A stretch of DNA of 64,000 nucleotides from Pinus tabuliformis (taxonomy: Eukaryota; Streptophyta; Pinopsida; Pinales; Pinaceae), in assembly GCA_031772625.1 (NCBI GenBank), contig CM062815.1:120885977-120949976 (forward strand), given 5' to 3'. Below, one piece after another: positions 1 to 11,477 of the stretch. The notes under the pieces are model-generated. The model was not told the origin of the DNA and did not search any database. It was given only the letters and a program-made list of their open reading frames with translations. A program made the position numbers and the translations under genes. The first letter of the stretch is position 1, and each line of letters opens with the position of its first letter.

Positions 1-1765
1 CTGAAATTTTTAAAATGGGGTGGCCTATCATCATGCCTCACATAAATAAGCTCTTCAATTTGGTAGTGAAGCAATTCTTCCCTAATCCTTCGACATAGGG
101 CCTCATTATTCCTATCTTTAAAAATAGGGATAAAAGCATAGCCTCTAATTATAGGACCATTATGATTAGCCACATTTTAGCCAATTTGTATAGAATTATT
201 TTGGAAAAGAATATTATCCTATGACCACAAATACATGGTAAAAGAGCTAAAGTCCAAGAAGGGTTTAGGATATATCATTCAACTATGAACCACCTTATTA
301 CTCCGAGGATCATTGCATAGGAATGTTGTAATATTAAAACAGATCTCTTTTGTTGTTTTATTGAAGTCTTTAGAAAAATTTTTGACATCATTCCTAAGAC
401 AAAATTGTGGAAGAGTCTAAAAGAGATAAAAACTACTCTCAAGTTGAGGGTTACTATGGCAAGGTTGTGCTTGAAATTTATTTCTATATTTAGGACCATT
501 GAGAGTTGGTAGTAAGAAATTAAATGTAGTATTACAGTCAAGCAAGGGTGTCCCATATCCCATACACATTTTAGCATATATATTGATAAGCTAGAAAAGT
601 GTTTGGAAGATGTGGGTTGTGTTGGCCCTATGCTCACTGGTATAGTCATAACTCTTCTCCCTTACGCTGACAATATTATCTTTTGGTGAGGGATCATTAC
701 ATTCTTTAAAAATAACAAGGACTTGTCCAATATTTTGGTCCAAGGCAGGTATGATTGTTAACATTGACAAACCTAAACTCATGATAATTAAATCCAGAAA
801 AATCACATATGATATTTTCATACATGGAAACAACTGCTTGGACACACTTCCTTCATACAAATATATTGGACTTGATATTTATCAATATCAATTGGAACTA
901 TAGCATTGAGGAAAAAACAAATAAAGGATGGGAAGATTTTCGTGAGATTGAAAATAATTGGAAGTCAAAAAATATCTAGATATGGGATTAAAATTACTCT
1001 TCTTTGAGACTCACTCCTATTATTTTATATGGATGTGATACCACCAGATATTCATGGATGAAGATAAAAAAATTCCAAACACAATTTATAACCTACAATC
1101 TAAAGATTAGAGGATATACTCCCTATCCCATCCTCCTTATTCAAAGCATGGCTGTGACCAAGCATCTTATGTATAAGAAGAAGTTAAAAAAAATAGAAGC
1201 CAAGAGGTTTCCTAAAATTGCTTCTAACTCTAGCCAAAACTCCCACCTTAGACTTAAGTGGGGATGGCGTAACGATGTCCAATCTTGGCTAGACCATTGG
1301 GGGATAAAGGAAAAAATCAATTTGTAGAATGATGATAATAGTAAAAAAACATTGAAATTTAAGGAGAAATTGCGTGGTGATAAAGAGTCAGAGGGAAAAA
1401 GGAAACTAAGATATCACAAAGAGATGATCAACCATAATCTGAAAAATAAAAATCATCTATTTGTCTTCATTAATCTTAAGTAGAAAATAAATATTGCTAA
1501 AATAAGAAAAAATTCTCATGATCCTCGAAGTGAAATTGAGTGTTTGTCAATTCCAAAACACTATGGGATGAAAGAGTTTGTCACCTTTGTAATGTTGAGA
1601 GGGTTGAAGATGAAGAACACAATTAATATTGCTAAAATAAGAACAAATTCTCATGAGCCTCAAAGTGAAATTGAGTGTTGGTCAATTCCAAAACACAATG
1701 GGTTGAAAGAGTTTATTACCTTTGCAATGTTGAGAGGGTTGAAGATGAAAAACACTTTCTCTTAA
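1..1765 (+). pseudogene. Decayed LINE reverse transcriptase (C-terminal half)
   Basis: This is a remnant of a non-LTR retrotransposon polymerase, which would copy element RNA into DNA at a nicked target. Reading + in broken frames, pieces resemble plant LINE RT: a stretch like 'SNYRTIMISHILA' near 120-180, 'KQGCP' near 540, a 'YADNI' catalytic box (usually YADD) near 663-677, and an open run at 1004-1327 with LYGCD and FITYNLKIRGYTPYPILL, typical of the RT thumb and C-terminal region. The end (about 1490-1765) resembles the family's terminal IAKIRTNSHE segment. Frameshifts and stops are scattered throughout, so it is dead. The 5' part lies outside the window. The minus-strand frames over 275-860 are antisense shadows. 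Confidence is high for LINE RT and lower for the exact clade. Confidence 0.8.
1485..1755 (+). repeat. 135-bp tandem duplication inside the RT relic
   Basis: Two adjacent copies with a period of 135 bp: 'aatattgctaa' recurs at 1490 and 1625, and 'gttgagagggttgaagatga' closes both copies. The unit covers the C-terminal IAKIRTNSHE...PKH segment of the LINE protein. The copies differ at several bases, so the duplication is not recent. Confidence 0.85.
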
Positions 1766-2440
1766 ATTCAGTCCATCTTATATTCATATTTGATCTAATT
1801 TTCAAAATATTTGTCACATTACCAACCTTCTTGAATTTTTAATTTAACAAAACTATGGTGGTCTTAGAATACTTCTCTTAATGTTTTTTAAACTTAAAAT
1901 GCTAAAGAAATATCACTAATCTCTTGCCTTCTTAAGGTCCAGTAAACCATATCAATCCTATTAGATGTTAATCATCATCAACAAAATACATTAAACATTA
2001 GTCAATTTTCTAACACATTTTATTGATATAACTCACTTTAAATAATAATAATAATGTTTAAAATACAATGAGCTTCTACATATCTATATATTTAACCATA
2101 TTATTCTTCAAAAGATCTATATCCATGTCCAAATGTGATGGAATGATTTCATAATTATTTGATTATGATTTTTTTTCAAATATTAAATAAATGTTTTATT
2201 GTTTCCATATATTATTGTGAAAGATAAAATATTTCTATCTTATATCATTACAATCCCCCCCCCCCCCCCACGCCACACACACACAGAGATAGGTTTTAGA
2301 TGCATATTTACATAGAGAAATACATTGGAAATTTGATGGATATACAAGCTCAACTTTGACTATAAAATGCAGTTGGATCAATTTTATGGGATTGTATAAT
2401 GCATATTATTATATGCATTTGAAATTCATGCTCGAATTAA
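1766..2440. other. AT-rich stretch without a gene; poly-C/CA tract
   Basis: No coding signal or recognisable repeat family was seen. The only landmark is a run of 15 C at 2255-2269 followed by a short CA tract (2274-2285). Confidence 0.6.
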
Positions 2441-2445
2441 CCCTC

Positions 2446-2712
2446 GATATATATAAGAGGTCATAGTCTCAAACTTAGATGAGGGTAGAGTATGTACATT
2501 TTTGTAGACAAAAGCAGTCAGATCGTTGCATGAAGGTGGATCCCTTGTCCCAAGAACAAGATAATCTCATACACCAACACCAAATTTGTGTTTTTCTTGA
2601 TCACATCATCAAATTTTGTTTTCTCCTTTTCATTGCAGGTTTTAGAGTTTGTCGGTGGTTCCATTTGGTCCTTTCTTTCTATCATGATCTCAACGTGGTA
2701 TTAGATCAGGTG
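2446..2712 (+). other. Possible end of a 5' LTR with degenerate primer-binding site
   Basis: At 2696-2710 the sequence tggtattagatcagg resembles the tRNA-Met primer-binding site tggtatcagagc, placed just after a 'ctcaa' that could end an LTR. A TATA-like tatatataagagg lies ~250 bp upstream (2446-2459), a sensible distance for an LTR promoter. I could not locate the LTR start or a partner LTR, and no gag follows. An open frame at 2479-2742 shows no domain. This is an inference only. Confidence 0.35.
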
Positions 2713-3250
2713 AGACCTTCTGCTCATTTTGTTGCTGGTTAGGATTTTTCTTGGCTGTTCATGTTGGTATTTGAAGCCATTGCATGCAAAAAGAATCATA
2801 ACTTGAGGAATATTAGTGTTGCTTTTATGGTCTTATTACTTACTAGAGAAGGGCACCTTATTTAGGGTTGTTTTTGAACCTGTTTTGTGTTCTTGTGGAG
2901 ACCTTTTGCATAGGATTGAAGTACCTAGCATGAGGGATTTTTTGTTGTTTTATTTCAATGATTTTTATTTGGACAGATCCAAACGTTTCTTCACTAGTTG
3001 CATCATCTATGGGCTACTTTACTAGTTTCTCCACACCATCCATTACTTCAAGGATTTTCTAGTGTTGATTTATCACTGATTTAGGTTGTTCAGCAAATTT
3101 CACCCTCAAAATGGTGCTCTAGCAGTGTACCAACCTAAATCCTTGTACACCCTCCATTTTTTTGTTAATTTACAATAAATACAAATATTTTTTGGCTAGT
3201 GGCATTACCCCTAGGCTGGAGGGGTTTCCATCATCATCATCATCATCATC
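2713..3250 (+). mobile_element. Possible LINE 3' tail ending in (CAT)n
   Basis: The stretch ends with an 'acaataaataca'-type A-rich segment, then a short GC-richer motif (ggcattacccctaggctgg) and a (CAT)n run at 3229-3250. Non-LTR elements often end in an untranslated tail followed by a short tandem run. No protein domain is visible upstream and I cannot identify the family. Confidence 0.3.
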
Positions 3251-4060
3251 AAATAAATACATGGTAATGAAATAGACTTTATGGTCATGAAAAGATGCGA
3301 AAAATACATTACTTTAATTAATAGTAATTAATTAATTATAGATGTTGGCTATTGTAACAAACAACAATTATCATAAATAGATATTGGTGATAAGAAATAC
3401 AAAATTACGATCGATTATGATAACCAACAACTCATAATTCTTAGTAATGTAGTTTTCCCTTCCTAATTGTTTAGTTTTTCTGTAACCATGCAATTAGAAA
3501 GTGGATACATTGAAGTTCAACTACCCTCAAAGATCATTTCTTCTTGACATGACATAATATGATATTGAAATGGTCATGTAGATGCGATTACCATTAATTT
3601 TGAGTTATGTTTCTCATCTGTGGTGTCTATTACATGAATTTATTAAGCTCATTCTAAATTAAAATTTTTAATGTTTTTAGAAAAATTATAACAATTTTGT
3701 TAATTTTTTAATTATTTATAATAGATTGTTTTTGCATTGTTCCTAGTAAAGTAAATGTATACATCTAATCATAAAAAAAATACACACAAAATTGACGTAA
3801 TTACCTAATATGAAATATCTAATATGAATTATTGATGAAATTATTATTCTGGCCTGCAAAATAATATAATAGGTATAATACAGAAAATTTTATCTGAAAA
3901 TGTTGGTTGATGTGTTAATCTAATCCTTTCTTCACTTACCCTCTAATGTTCCCCTTGGCATTTTTATTGGCCTTAATTGTTTTATTTGATTTATTGAATT
4001 TATTTGTATCTATGTATATGTGTATGTATGTGTGTAATGATATCATAATTGAGTCGATTT
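3251..4060. other. AT-rich stretch, nothing identified
   Basis: Low-complexity AT-rich DNA. I saw no ORF with domain similarity, no LTR ends and no clear repeat. Confidence 0.6.
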
Positions 4061-4065
4061 ACTAT

Positions 4066-4750
4066 TTTTTTCGAGAAATAAATCATAACTTTATTTATAA
4101 AAAAGCTTTAAATTACATTTTGTAAATACACAAACAGTGTGTGCATTCAAGCAAGACCTACCTAGATCCAAGTAATCCTTACACAAAAGGCCAAGTGTCC
4201 CAACATATGTCATACATATTAACAACTTAACCCTATAGATCTGAACAAAAAAACTAAAATAAAAGAGTTGAGATACAACTCAAAGCCTTTTGATAAAAAT
4301 AAGAAAATATTACAAAAATTATTTGGGCCAAAACGTAAGAAAAGACAACAAAATGTCCACAAAACCATCCCAAAATTCACAAGTGAGTAGGAGCACAAGG
4401 CAAAAAATATAGTGGGGCAGTGACAAGATACTACAACCATTGAAGCCTAAAGAAACACCATGACAACACACCACAGAGCTCGACCAAAGGAAGCAGCAAC
4501 AACTACAGAGAAAAAATCATAGAGGAAAGGGAAGCGATAGCAGGAAACCTTGGTGACCAAAGCACCGAGGCTGCAACAAAAACATTAGCACCCAAGCACA
4601 CAACAAGGTCGATCAGAGCACCAGTAAGGGAGGCAGCAATTGCAGCACGAGAAGATGGCATAGGTGAAGGCCTTGGCATCAAAAATAAGAAAGAAAAAGT
4701 GATAACATGAACCAGAGGGCAGAGGTGGCTAGAGTTCCCCAACCGTTGAT
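4066..4750 (-). mobile_element. 5'-truncated LINE-like 3' untranslated tail
   Basis: Read on the minus strand, the segment runs from about 4750 down to an AATAAAG-like signal and a terminal A-rich tract (plus-strand T run at 4066-4073). That is the form expected of a 5'-truncated non-LTR insertion or processed transcript. Minus-strand frames at 4219-4440 and 4503-4742 carry no recognised domain. I could not define target duplications, so the boundaries are approximate. Confidence 0.4.
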
Positions 4751-5255
4751 CCCTTTACTCCCTTAATTCCCTGTCAAAATCATATGCAAATGTTTTTCAG
4801 CTTACTTATTATTTTTGTTATTACTTTTATTACTTTTTTCTTTTTATTATTACATTTTTAATTGAGTTGAGAGTATATTTCTTATTATTATTTTTTTATT
4901 AACACTTCACTAAAATATCTCTCCCATACTAAGTTGTAGAGTGTAAGGAGAAGTAGTGAACTTAGAACTATAATTATATTATTTAAGCTACATAGTCAAA
5001 ATATTTTAGGTTTGTCTGATTACATATTTTTTTATAATATAATATAACTAAATATTACTATTTTTAGGTTATGAAAATATTCAAGTATTCTAGGATGGTA
5101 TTTAAGATAAATTTAAAATTAACTTAAAATATTTAAAGTATAAGGTTGGTTAACAACAAAGTTCAATGTTATTATATCAATATATTTTTTAAAAGTTAAT
5201 ATGTTATTTGTAAGAATTGAGTTTGGGTGGAGATGATAACAATGATTCCTCCCAA
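4751..5255. other. AT-rich stretch, nothing identified
   Basis: Very AT-rich, no coding signal. It abuts the truncated end of the Copia relic. Confidence 0.55.
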
Positions 5256-5377
5256 CTATCTTAATTAACTCCAATTAAATCTTGTAGGATCACATACATT
5301 TGTATGAACTAGCTCTAGTGGTCTAGATGATGTTCATATTATTTTGTCTTGAAGTGGACACTTTCTTTCTTCCCAAA

Positions 5378-5665
5378 CTAATGTAGCTTGCATATGGAAT
5401 CATTTAGATTTGATATCTTTAGCATGCCCCTCAGTGCTTTTTTCTTGTTGATTTTTACCAAGTTGTCAAAATTGATATGTACCATTCTTCTATGCCATAA
5501 CCAACTTTCATTCACTTTGCTCATGTAGCATTTTTCTTTGGCTCCATCAAACACACTTACATTTCTAAGAGTTCTAATTGCTTTGGTTATCACTTTCCTA
5601 GATTCTTCTTTCTTGATTTCACATCCCTCAAAGTGAAATGTGAGGTCATATCCTTGGCAACACAA
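5378..5665 (-). pseudogene. Copia GAG-pre-integrase domain relic
   Basis: A 95-codon open stretch contains CYMSKVNESWLWHRRMVHIN and then FDNLVKINKKKALRGM, the GAG-pre-integrase signature (W-L-W-H-R-R-x-G-H-x-N) of Copia polyproteins. In this copy the Gly of RMGH has become Val. It marks the junction of protease and integrase. A stop follows directly, and integrase-like residues (FGKK, then a degraded LIHxD segment) can be traced to about 5256. A flanking frame at 5829-6086 belongs to the degraded protease region and has no intact D-S-G-C motif that I could see. Confidence 0.85.
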
Positions 5666-7099
5666 TGAATTACACTTAGCAGATTGTGCTTTATACCATC
5701 AACATATAAAACATTTTAATCCTTAGTATTTTCATTAAAGCTAACAATCCATTTACCTTTTATATTAGTTGGTGCATTATTCTTCTTCCATTTCTTCTTT
5801 TAGGGGAGGGAATTACTCTTACCCCCTATCATATTATTTGAGCACTCGTTGTCAATATACAATTTCCCTTCTTGATTGTGAGTGTATAAATCAAATCCAC
5901 ATTCTTCAAATTTTTCTGGTTGAGTCCAAATTTTAGTGTTTTCTTATTCTTGAAATTGTTTGGGAAATTATTGCTTGGGGGAATATATGAATATACTTCT
6001 ACATTCACTTGCCTTGTGCCTAAAATTACTACAAATATAACATTCCATTTCATGCAATAGAGGATAAAATGCATTGTTCTTATCAATATAGGAATTCCTA
6101 TATCTGGGAATTAAAAATTGAATTATTTTAACATTTTCATTTATGACATGTCTGTGGGCTTTATTATTTACAGTCTTATGACGAAATTATGACATGAGAA
6201 ATATTATCCATAAAGAAATTTGGTACCTAAAAGTGTACGGCCTTTATGGAGGAGTGGTTTTCTAAAGCCCTTCTGTCTTTATTATTAATTCTTTGATTTA
6301 GCTTATGTATCATTTTTGGAGCTGAAAAAATCATTTTATGTTGGTTCTTCTTTTTACCATTGTCTCTATTTACCTCATTGGACCTTCCTTTGAGCACATT
6401 TGCATAGTTGATGAGCTCTCCTTTTTTTGGATACTTTGGGCACGACTCTCCTTTTGAGATCTCATGATGCTCTTTGTAACCTACACTTGCCTTGATGGTT
6501 AGTGATCTCTAATTATTGACTCAGATATTATCAAAATTTTCAAATACCTTTACAAATCTTAGGTTCATATCCACTTGAGTTCTATATTTTTATAAATATC
6601 TTCTTACAGAAACTATCTCTGCTTCAATCATCTCTCAATTTTTCTCCCATTATGTCATCTGATTTGAAAGGGTTTCTTCTCTTCTCTTTGCCTCTTAAAG
6701 TTGGGCCTTCAAATAGATGAATGTTTCCTTATTTTCATTTAAGTCTCTCTTTTTATATTTCTTGGATAACTCCTTTCTTAAAGATGCATTCTCATATTCT
6801 ATCTTTTCACAACTCTTTTTCTTGTCCCTTAGTTACTTTATTAGGATTTATTCAATTATTTTTGCATCTTCTAAATGAGCCTTTTGGATATTAATTGATT
6901 CCTCATCAGAACACTGATTTTCTTTTGTGCATTTAACAATTGTTTCTTCAACTATTTGTTCTTTCTCCTAGCCTTCCTTAGTTCATTGAGAGCACTAAAC
7001 AATTATCCTTCAAGATCAATTTCCCCTTCAACTTATTCCTCAATATCTAAATTATCTTTGTAATTGTATTCAGTTTTTGTGGTCGTGAGCAGGAATTCA

Positions 7100-8018
7100 T
7101 GTATCTCTTCTTCATATATCTATTCATTGCTCTTTTCTAACAAGCATTTGCCTTCTTTGGAACAGAATCTCTTCTTCTTTTGAGACTTTCCCTTCTTATA
7201 TTTATGAGATCTCCTTCTATTGTTATACTCTCTTTCCTTTTCATGATATTGTACTTTAGCACAAGGACATTGAGAAGAAAAATGGCCAATTCTACCAGAA
7301 TTCCCCACGAATCGAGCTACCTATGAATCTGACTCATTTCTAGAGAAATATTTATGTTGTTTTATTTTGTTTTAGAATTTGAAGGTAGCCTCCTTTGGTC
7401 CTAACCTCTCTTTTCCAATCCTCATTCCATATGTTGTGATAATTGTATGTATTTCTTCCATATTTAAGGAGTCTAGGTACTTCATTTCCTCAATAGATAA
7501 GTCTTGGCATTGAATCTCATGAGAAAATATTTCATTACTTTTTGAATGATAAATTATTTATTAGCCTTTTCATCAAGACCTTTAATGGTGTTTACAACTT
7601 CAACAACTCTAAGAAAGAATCCTACAATATTTTCATCTCAATTCATCTTTAGACTTTCAAACCTCATTCTTTTCATTTGAAGTTTAGCTCTCTTTATCAT
7701 ATCATCTCCTTCATAGCTACTATGGAGGTTATCTTATATCTCTTTTGCATCATTACAACACATTTCATTAACAAATTTAGATTTAGCAAGACTGCACAAC
7801 ATGGAATTCATTGTTTGTGCATTGTTTGTAAAGGCCCTTCTTCCATTTAGATCTCTCAGAGCATTTGTTGGATTTTTCTATCCATCTTCCACAAACATCC
7901 AAATTTTATTAACACCAAGAAACATGAAATAAGTGCTCAATATTAGCTTCTAGAAAGTATAAATGGTCCCATCAAAGATAAGTTCTCTATTTGAAAAGAA
8001 TCCATCCTGAGTAGCCAT
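7100..8018 (-). pseudogene. Copia Gag (UBN2-type) relic with CCHC-like knuckle
   Basis: Gag would form the particle that packages element RNA. The likely start codon is at 8018-8016 (MATQDGFFSN...), ~50 nt after the primer-binding site. Downstream fragments resemble the UBN2/Copia Gag: 'LHSSYEGDDMIKRAKLQ' and 'FESLKM' near 7740-7620, then 'FFLRVVEVVNTIKGL'. At 7308-7120 a knuckle-like GNSGRIGHFSSQCP is followed by a Lys/Arg-rich tail. Two of the Cys expected in CX2CX4HX4C are missing, because GNSG replaces the usual CxxCG pattern. Several in-frame stops and frame changes break the gene. Confidence 0.8.
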
Positions 8019-8066
8019 TGGTCCCTTAAGATCTACCTTCTAGTGGTTAGATTGTTTCTGAAGGAA

Positions 8067-8083
8067 CCCACTCTGACACCAAT
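8067..8083 (-). other. Primer-binding site of the Copia relic
   Basis: The minus strand reads attggtgtcagagtggg, close to the tRNA-Met-complementary tggtatcagagc used by plant Copia elements. It abuts the LTR end. Confidence 0.8.
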
Positions 8084-8497
8084 TGTTGGATTAAAAATTA
8101 TATTGAGAGGAGGGTGAATCAATATAATACAATTTTACACTATTTAAAACATTCAATCACAAAATAATATTAGTCACATAAGAGCATTGAACACAAGATA
8201 TATGTGGAAACCCAACTGGGAGGAAACCACAAAACTTATTTTCATTATTTGATTGAAGCATGAACCAACCTACCATTATAATTTTCTAGGCATCAATCCC
8301 ATCATCTTTCCAAGCACCAACTTGCAAGAGATACCAATCCCCTTTAGATATGTTGCTCCAATTCCTTTTAGCTTATATATCCTTGTTTTATCACATTTTC
8401 AAACTAGATCTAGATGCACCCATTTCAATTCTTGTCTAGGAAATAATGTTTAATCGAAATATCCCTTCTCTTTTTTATTTCTCTACAACGACCTTCT

Positions 8498-8505
8498 CTT
8501 TATAG
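8498..8505 (-). promoter_or_regulatory. Candidate TATA box in the Copia LTR
   Basis: The minus strand reads ctataaag, about 690 bp downstream of the LTR start in transcriptional sense. Position and sequence fit an LTR promoter; no functional evidence. Confidence 0.5.
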
Positions 8506-8827
8506 TCCATTGGCAGTTTTCTACTATGCTACACAGCACAACACTATGTTTTAAATGCTCCTTATTGGCCTAGATCTTGCACACACTCTATTTACATATG
8601 TGTTCTCTTAAATTTTCCAATGCACTCTCTTTGTGCATTTTATCCTATCTCTTATAGAACCAGATCTCAATAGTTCCTTCTTCTCTCACGTAGTTCTCAC
8701 ACACCCATTACACTTATGCTCTCCACATGCTTATGAACTCATGACGTGTGTGTTTACATCAGTCATACTCTTTGATGGTGTATGTGCTCTAACATATTCT
8801 CTGATCACAACTCAACACTTATCTTAC

Positions 8828-8831
<4 letters not shown>

Positions 8832-8861
<30 letters not shown>
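8832..8861. repeat. (TA)n microsatellite inside the Copia LTR
   Basis: Uninterrupted TA dinucleotide run of 30 bp. Confidence 0.95.
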
Positions 8862-8863
<2 letters not shown>

Positions 8864-9197
8864 TATATGGTGAGAGAACATTTTAGCTCCTTTTCTTAGC
8901 TCAATTCCTTTCCCAAGTGTCTTACTTAGTTTCAGCTCTCTCCCTCTTGACAAGGCTCTATGACCATTGGTTCACTTCACTTGTAATAATGAATTTGGTA
9001 TCTGAGGCTTTGTAGTTGTGAATGTTTTGTACACAAGTGGATCATCAGATGCCCAAATGTCCCTTTATTCTCCTTTAGCTCCAAGTGTTGAGTGATTAGA
9101 CCCTCATGACTTAAGGCTAGGACCCTAGTCTCAACTCACCTCTCTAAGGATAGGGGGGCTAGTCGTGGAAAGAATATAACACATCACATTCCCAACA

Positions 9198-10090
9198 AGG
9201 TAAGCAATAAAACAACTGAAATATTTCAACTATCTTAGTACATGTGAAACAAACATGAATTACAAATGCTAAAAGAATAGTCTTACAACCATATACAAGT
9301 AATGCATGGAAACGTGCTGGCTTGAACATGCTTTTGTATTAATAAAAAGCCCCAAGACACATATTTACATCATGCACCACTGGCCCCAATAGTGGGACAT
9401 TGGATCCAGTCCTTGTTCCTCAAAGAATTGACTGAAACTCTCTATGCTTCGTGGGAGGAGCCTAGGTAAAAATTCCTTCCTCATACAATGAGGGGAGTAT
9501 ATATAACCAAGGGTGATGCTTGACCCTTGTGACTCTTGGGATTTCCTCATGGATTTCCAACTTCTTATGACTTTTTAGCTAACATGACTCTTCATATTCA
9601 TTTGTGTCCATTTGAATTCCACTTTACATTACATTCGATTTACAACACATATGGCCCATAATAGTGATGTAGCCTTTAACTAGTCATGACACGACTTAAC
9701 ATGAAACTATTGACATAGACTTTCTTGTTGAGGTGGTAATGTTAAGCCGTTGTTGCTGTTGAGTGATAGATGTGTTCTTGGATGTCCTCTCTCTTCTCCT
9801 CCGCATAGCTTGATGATGTAGGGTCTTCAATGATCTTTGGTCTCTTTAGGTGGTTGAATGCATGCACTCCCTTTTCTTATTCTTGATAAGATTCTTTGTC
9901 CACCCAACTATGAGTGAGTCTTCTAGCACGTTCACTCCTTCTTCTCCTTCTTCATTGTCTCTCCATGATCCAACAGTGTACCGGTTCCTAAAATTCACTC
10001 ATGATGAGAAGACATCAAATCCAAAAACCTCCTAGTTTAAGATTATGCATTGTCATCCATGGTTTGGGCCCAAGACAGGTGACAAGCTAG
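9198..10090. other. Unassigned stretch
   Basis: No domain was recognised. A TATA-like tract (plus strand gtatatataac near 9488-9500) sits in an otherwise featureless segment that could be an old LTR. The short open frames at 9365-9550 and 9850-10035 show no similarity that I recognise. Confidence 0.45.
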
Positions 10091-10099
10091 GAAAGAGGG

Positions 10100-10720
10100 C
10101 CCATTAACTGCACATTGCATAGTTCTAGGTGATAAGGAGGGAGAATGGTTATTGAGATTGCATAGAGCACATCATAGGCTTGACTGAGGAACTCCTGAGC
10201 ACAATATTCACTTCCAGGAAAAATTGTACAGAGGCCACTGGGAGGTAGGATTACGCAGTTGATATCATTAGTGGCTACTGCAAGGTGGGACACTGGGAGT
10301 CAGGTCTGTGTAGTTTTCAGAGACAAGGCAGGATTGGGCAGCAGAGGGACCATGGAGGACATATCTATGTAGTTTTTGGGATCAGTGAGTCCCAGCTAAG
10401 GGAGGACACTTGGAGACAGATCTTCATAGTTCCGGGAGGAAAGGTAGGCTTAGGTCTCTATGCATTGTGGGGTTCCAGCAGGCAGGGAGGAATCTTTGTG
10501 ACTGATCCCGCAAAATTTACAGTTTAGGTCAGACTTGAAGAAGCTATTTTGTAATTCTGGGGAGGAAGGAAGCCTACTCAACTTTGTAATTGTGCAGTGC
10601 AATTGCTCCGGAGGATAGTGACTACACACTATGCAGTTCCAGGTAGCAGGGTTTCATCACAGAGGGTTGAGACTGTGTAGTGCATAGTTCAGTCAGGGTC
10701 CAGTGAAAGGGAGTTGCTCG
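10100..10720. repeat. Highly diverged minisatellite-like repeats
   Basis: A phrase like 'gcagttccaggaggcagg' or 'gtagtttt...gggaggaa' returns roughly every 50-65 bp (for example near 10306, 10368, 10427, 10471, 10551, 10639). The copies are very diverged and the unit length drifts. The short frames on both strands here (10087-10293, 10285-10527) are products of the repeat, not genes. Confidence 0.5.
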
Positions 10721-10740
10721 GTCAAGAGGATTTCCTAAAA

Positions 10741-11190
10741 AGGGCTAAATGTGGGAGGCAAGTGAAATTGTGATCACACACTTAACATATTTCACAACAC
10801 GACAACATAGAACACTGGAACAACAAGACAACGCATTTTCCTTTGCGAGACTTACTAGAACAAACATCAACAAGTGCGACACTTGAGATAGACCCTAGGA
10901 CGACCATTTCGACACTTGTGAAACATTTCTTAAAATGTTTTGTATGAGTGCGACCAATGTTTACATAGCTAGGAAAAATCAAACACACAAAGACAAACCT
11001 TTGAACTCACCAGAAAAGGACCGCAAGTGTGATAAAAAAATCGATCATGCCAAAAGATAAGAGCTGGCCAAACAAGCGAAAGGGGTGAAAAGACTCTAAG
11101 AGAGCTCATGAATGAGCTCAAGTGCTTGCAAAAATAAAGGGAAAGACCAAGGAAGTCTCTGAAATTTGAGTGCAATCCAAAAGTTTGAAG
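10741..11190. other. Unassigned stretch upstream of the protease relic
   Basis: A-rich on the plus strand and ending where similarity to element C begins (about 11195). It may be degraded gag-side sequence of element B, but no knuckle or protease motif is readable. Confidence 0.4.
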
Positions 11191-11191
11191 C

Positions 11192-11477
11192 GTGTTGCAG
11201 TCACTACTACATAGAGGAACTAGTCAACCGTTAGTGATCCTTCCTCAATTTCTTATTACTTTGGGAGAAAATACTGTCTATATTGATGTGATGGTAGTTC
11301 AAGGCCCTTTGGATTTTAATTTACTTGTTGTTCATGGCTATGTTTATGTCATGGGAGCTCTTTTCTCTTCACTCTTTCATCTGATGTGTTTCCCACAGGA
11401 AGGAAGAATTGTGACCATTGACGAACTTTCATTTGTTGGTCCTAATTTGTCTCCTAATCAACCATCTTCCCTAAATG
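11192..11477 (+). pseudogene. Retropepsin-like protease relic of element B, 5' part
   Basis: Part of a Gag-protease protein of an LTR element. The frame contains GTSQPLVILPQF, VYIDVMVVQGPLDFNLL and a degraded VHGYVYVM, and ends ...FVGPNLSPNQPSSLN. These align closely with the protease of element C (minus strand, 57167-56346), including the retropepsin C-terminal motif LLLGQDY, here decayed to LLVVHGY. The N-terminal part with the catalytic Asp is missing or unreadable. The frame is cut exactly at 11477 by insertion of element A1 and resumes at 24886. Confidence 0.85.
11473..11477. repeat. Target-site duplication of A1, left copy
   Basis: aaatg immediately before TGTTAAAA; the same five bases follow the right LTR at 24886-24890. 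Confidence 0.9.

Larger units (their letters stand above)
5256..9197 (-). mobile_element. Decayed Copia (Ty1-like) retrotransposon, 5' half
   Basis: On the minus strand the order is LTR (9197-8084), primer-binding site (8083-8067), Gag starting at 8018, a CCHC-like knuckle near 7270-7300, a protease-region relic (about 6090-5830), the GAG-pre-integrase domain (5665-5378) and the first residues of integrase (to about 5256). Integrase core, RT, RNase H and the 3' LTR are missing. Stops and frameshifts occur throughout, so the copy is inactive. The domain order with integrase before any RT is what places it in Copia. The left boundary is the point where similarity fades. Confidence 0.85.
8084..9197 (-). 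repeat. Copia 5' LTR (about 1.1 kb)
   Basis: Bounded by tgttgg at 8084-8089 and ccaaca at 9192-9197, a perfect 6-bp terminal inverted repeat with TG...CA ends. It lies directly against a primer-binding site at 8067-8083. No second copy is present in the window, so the termini rest on these end signatures. Confidence 0.85.
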
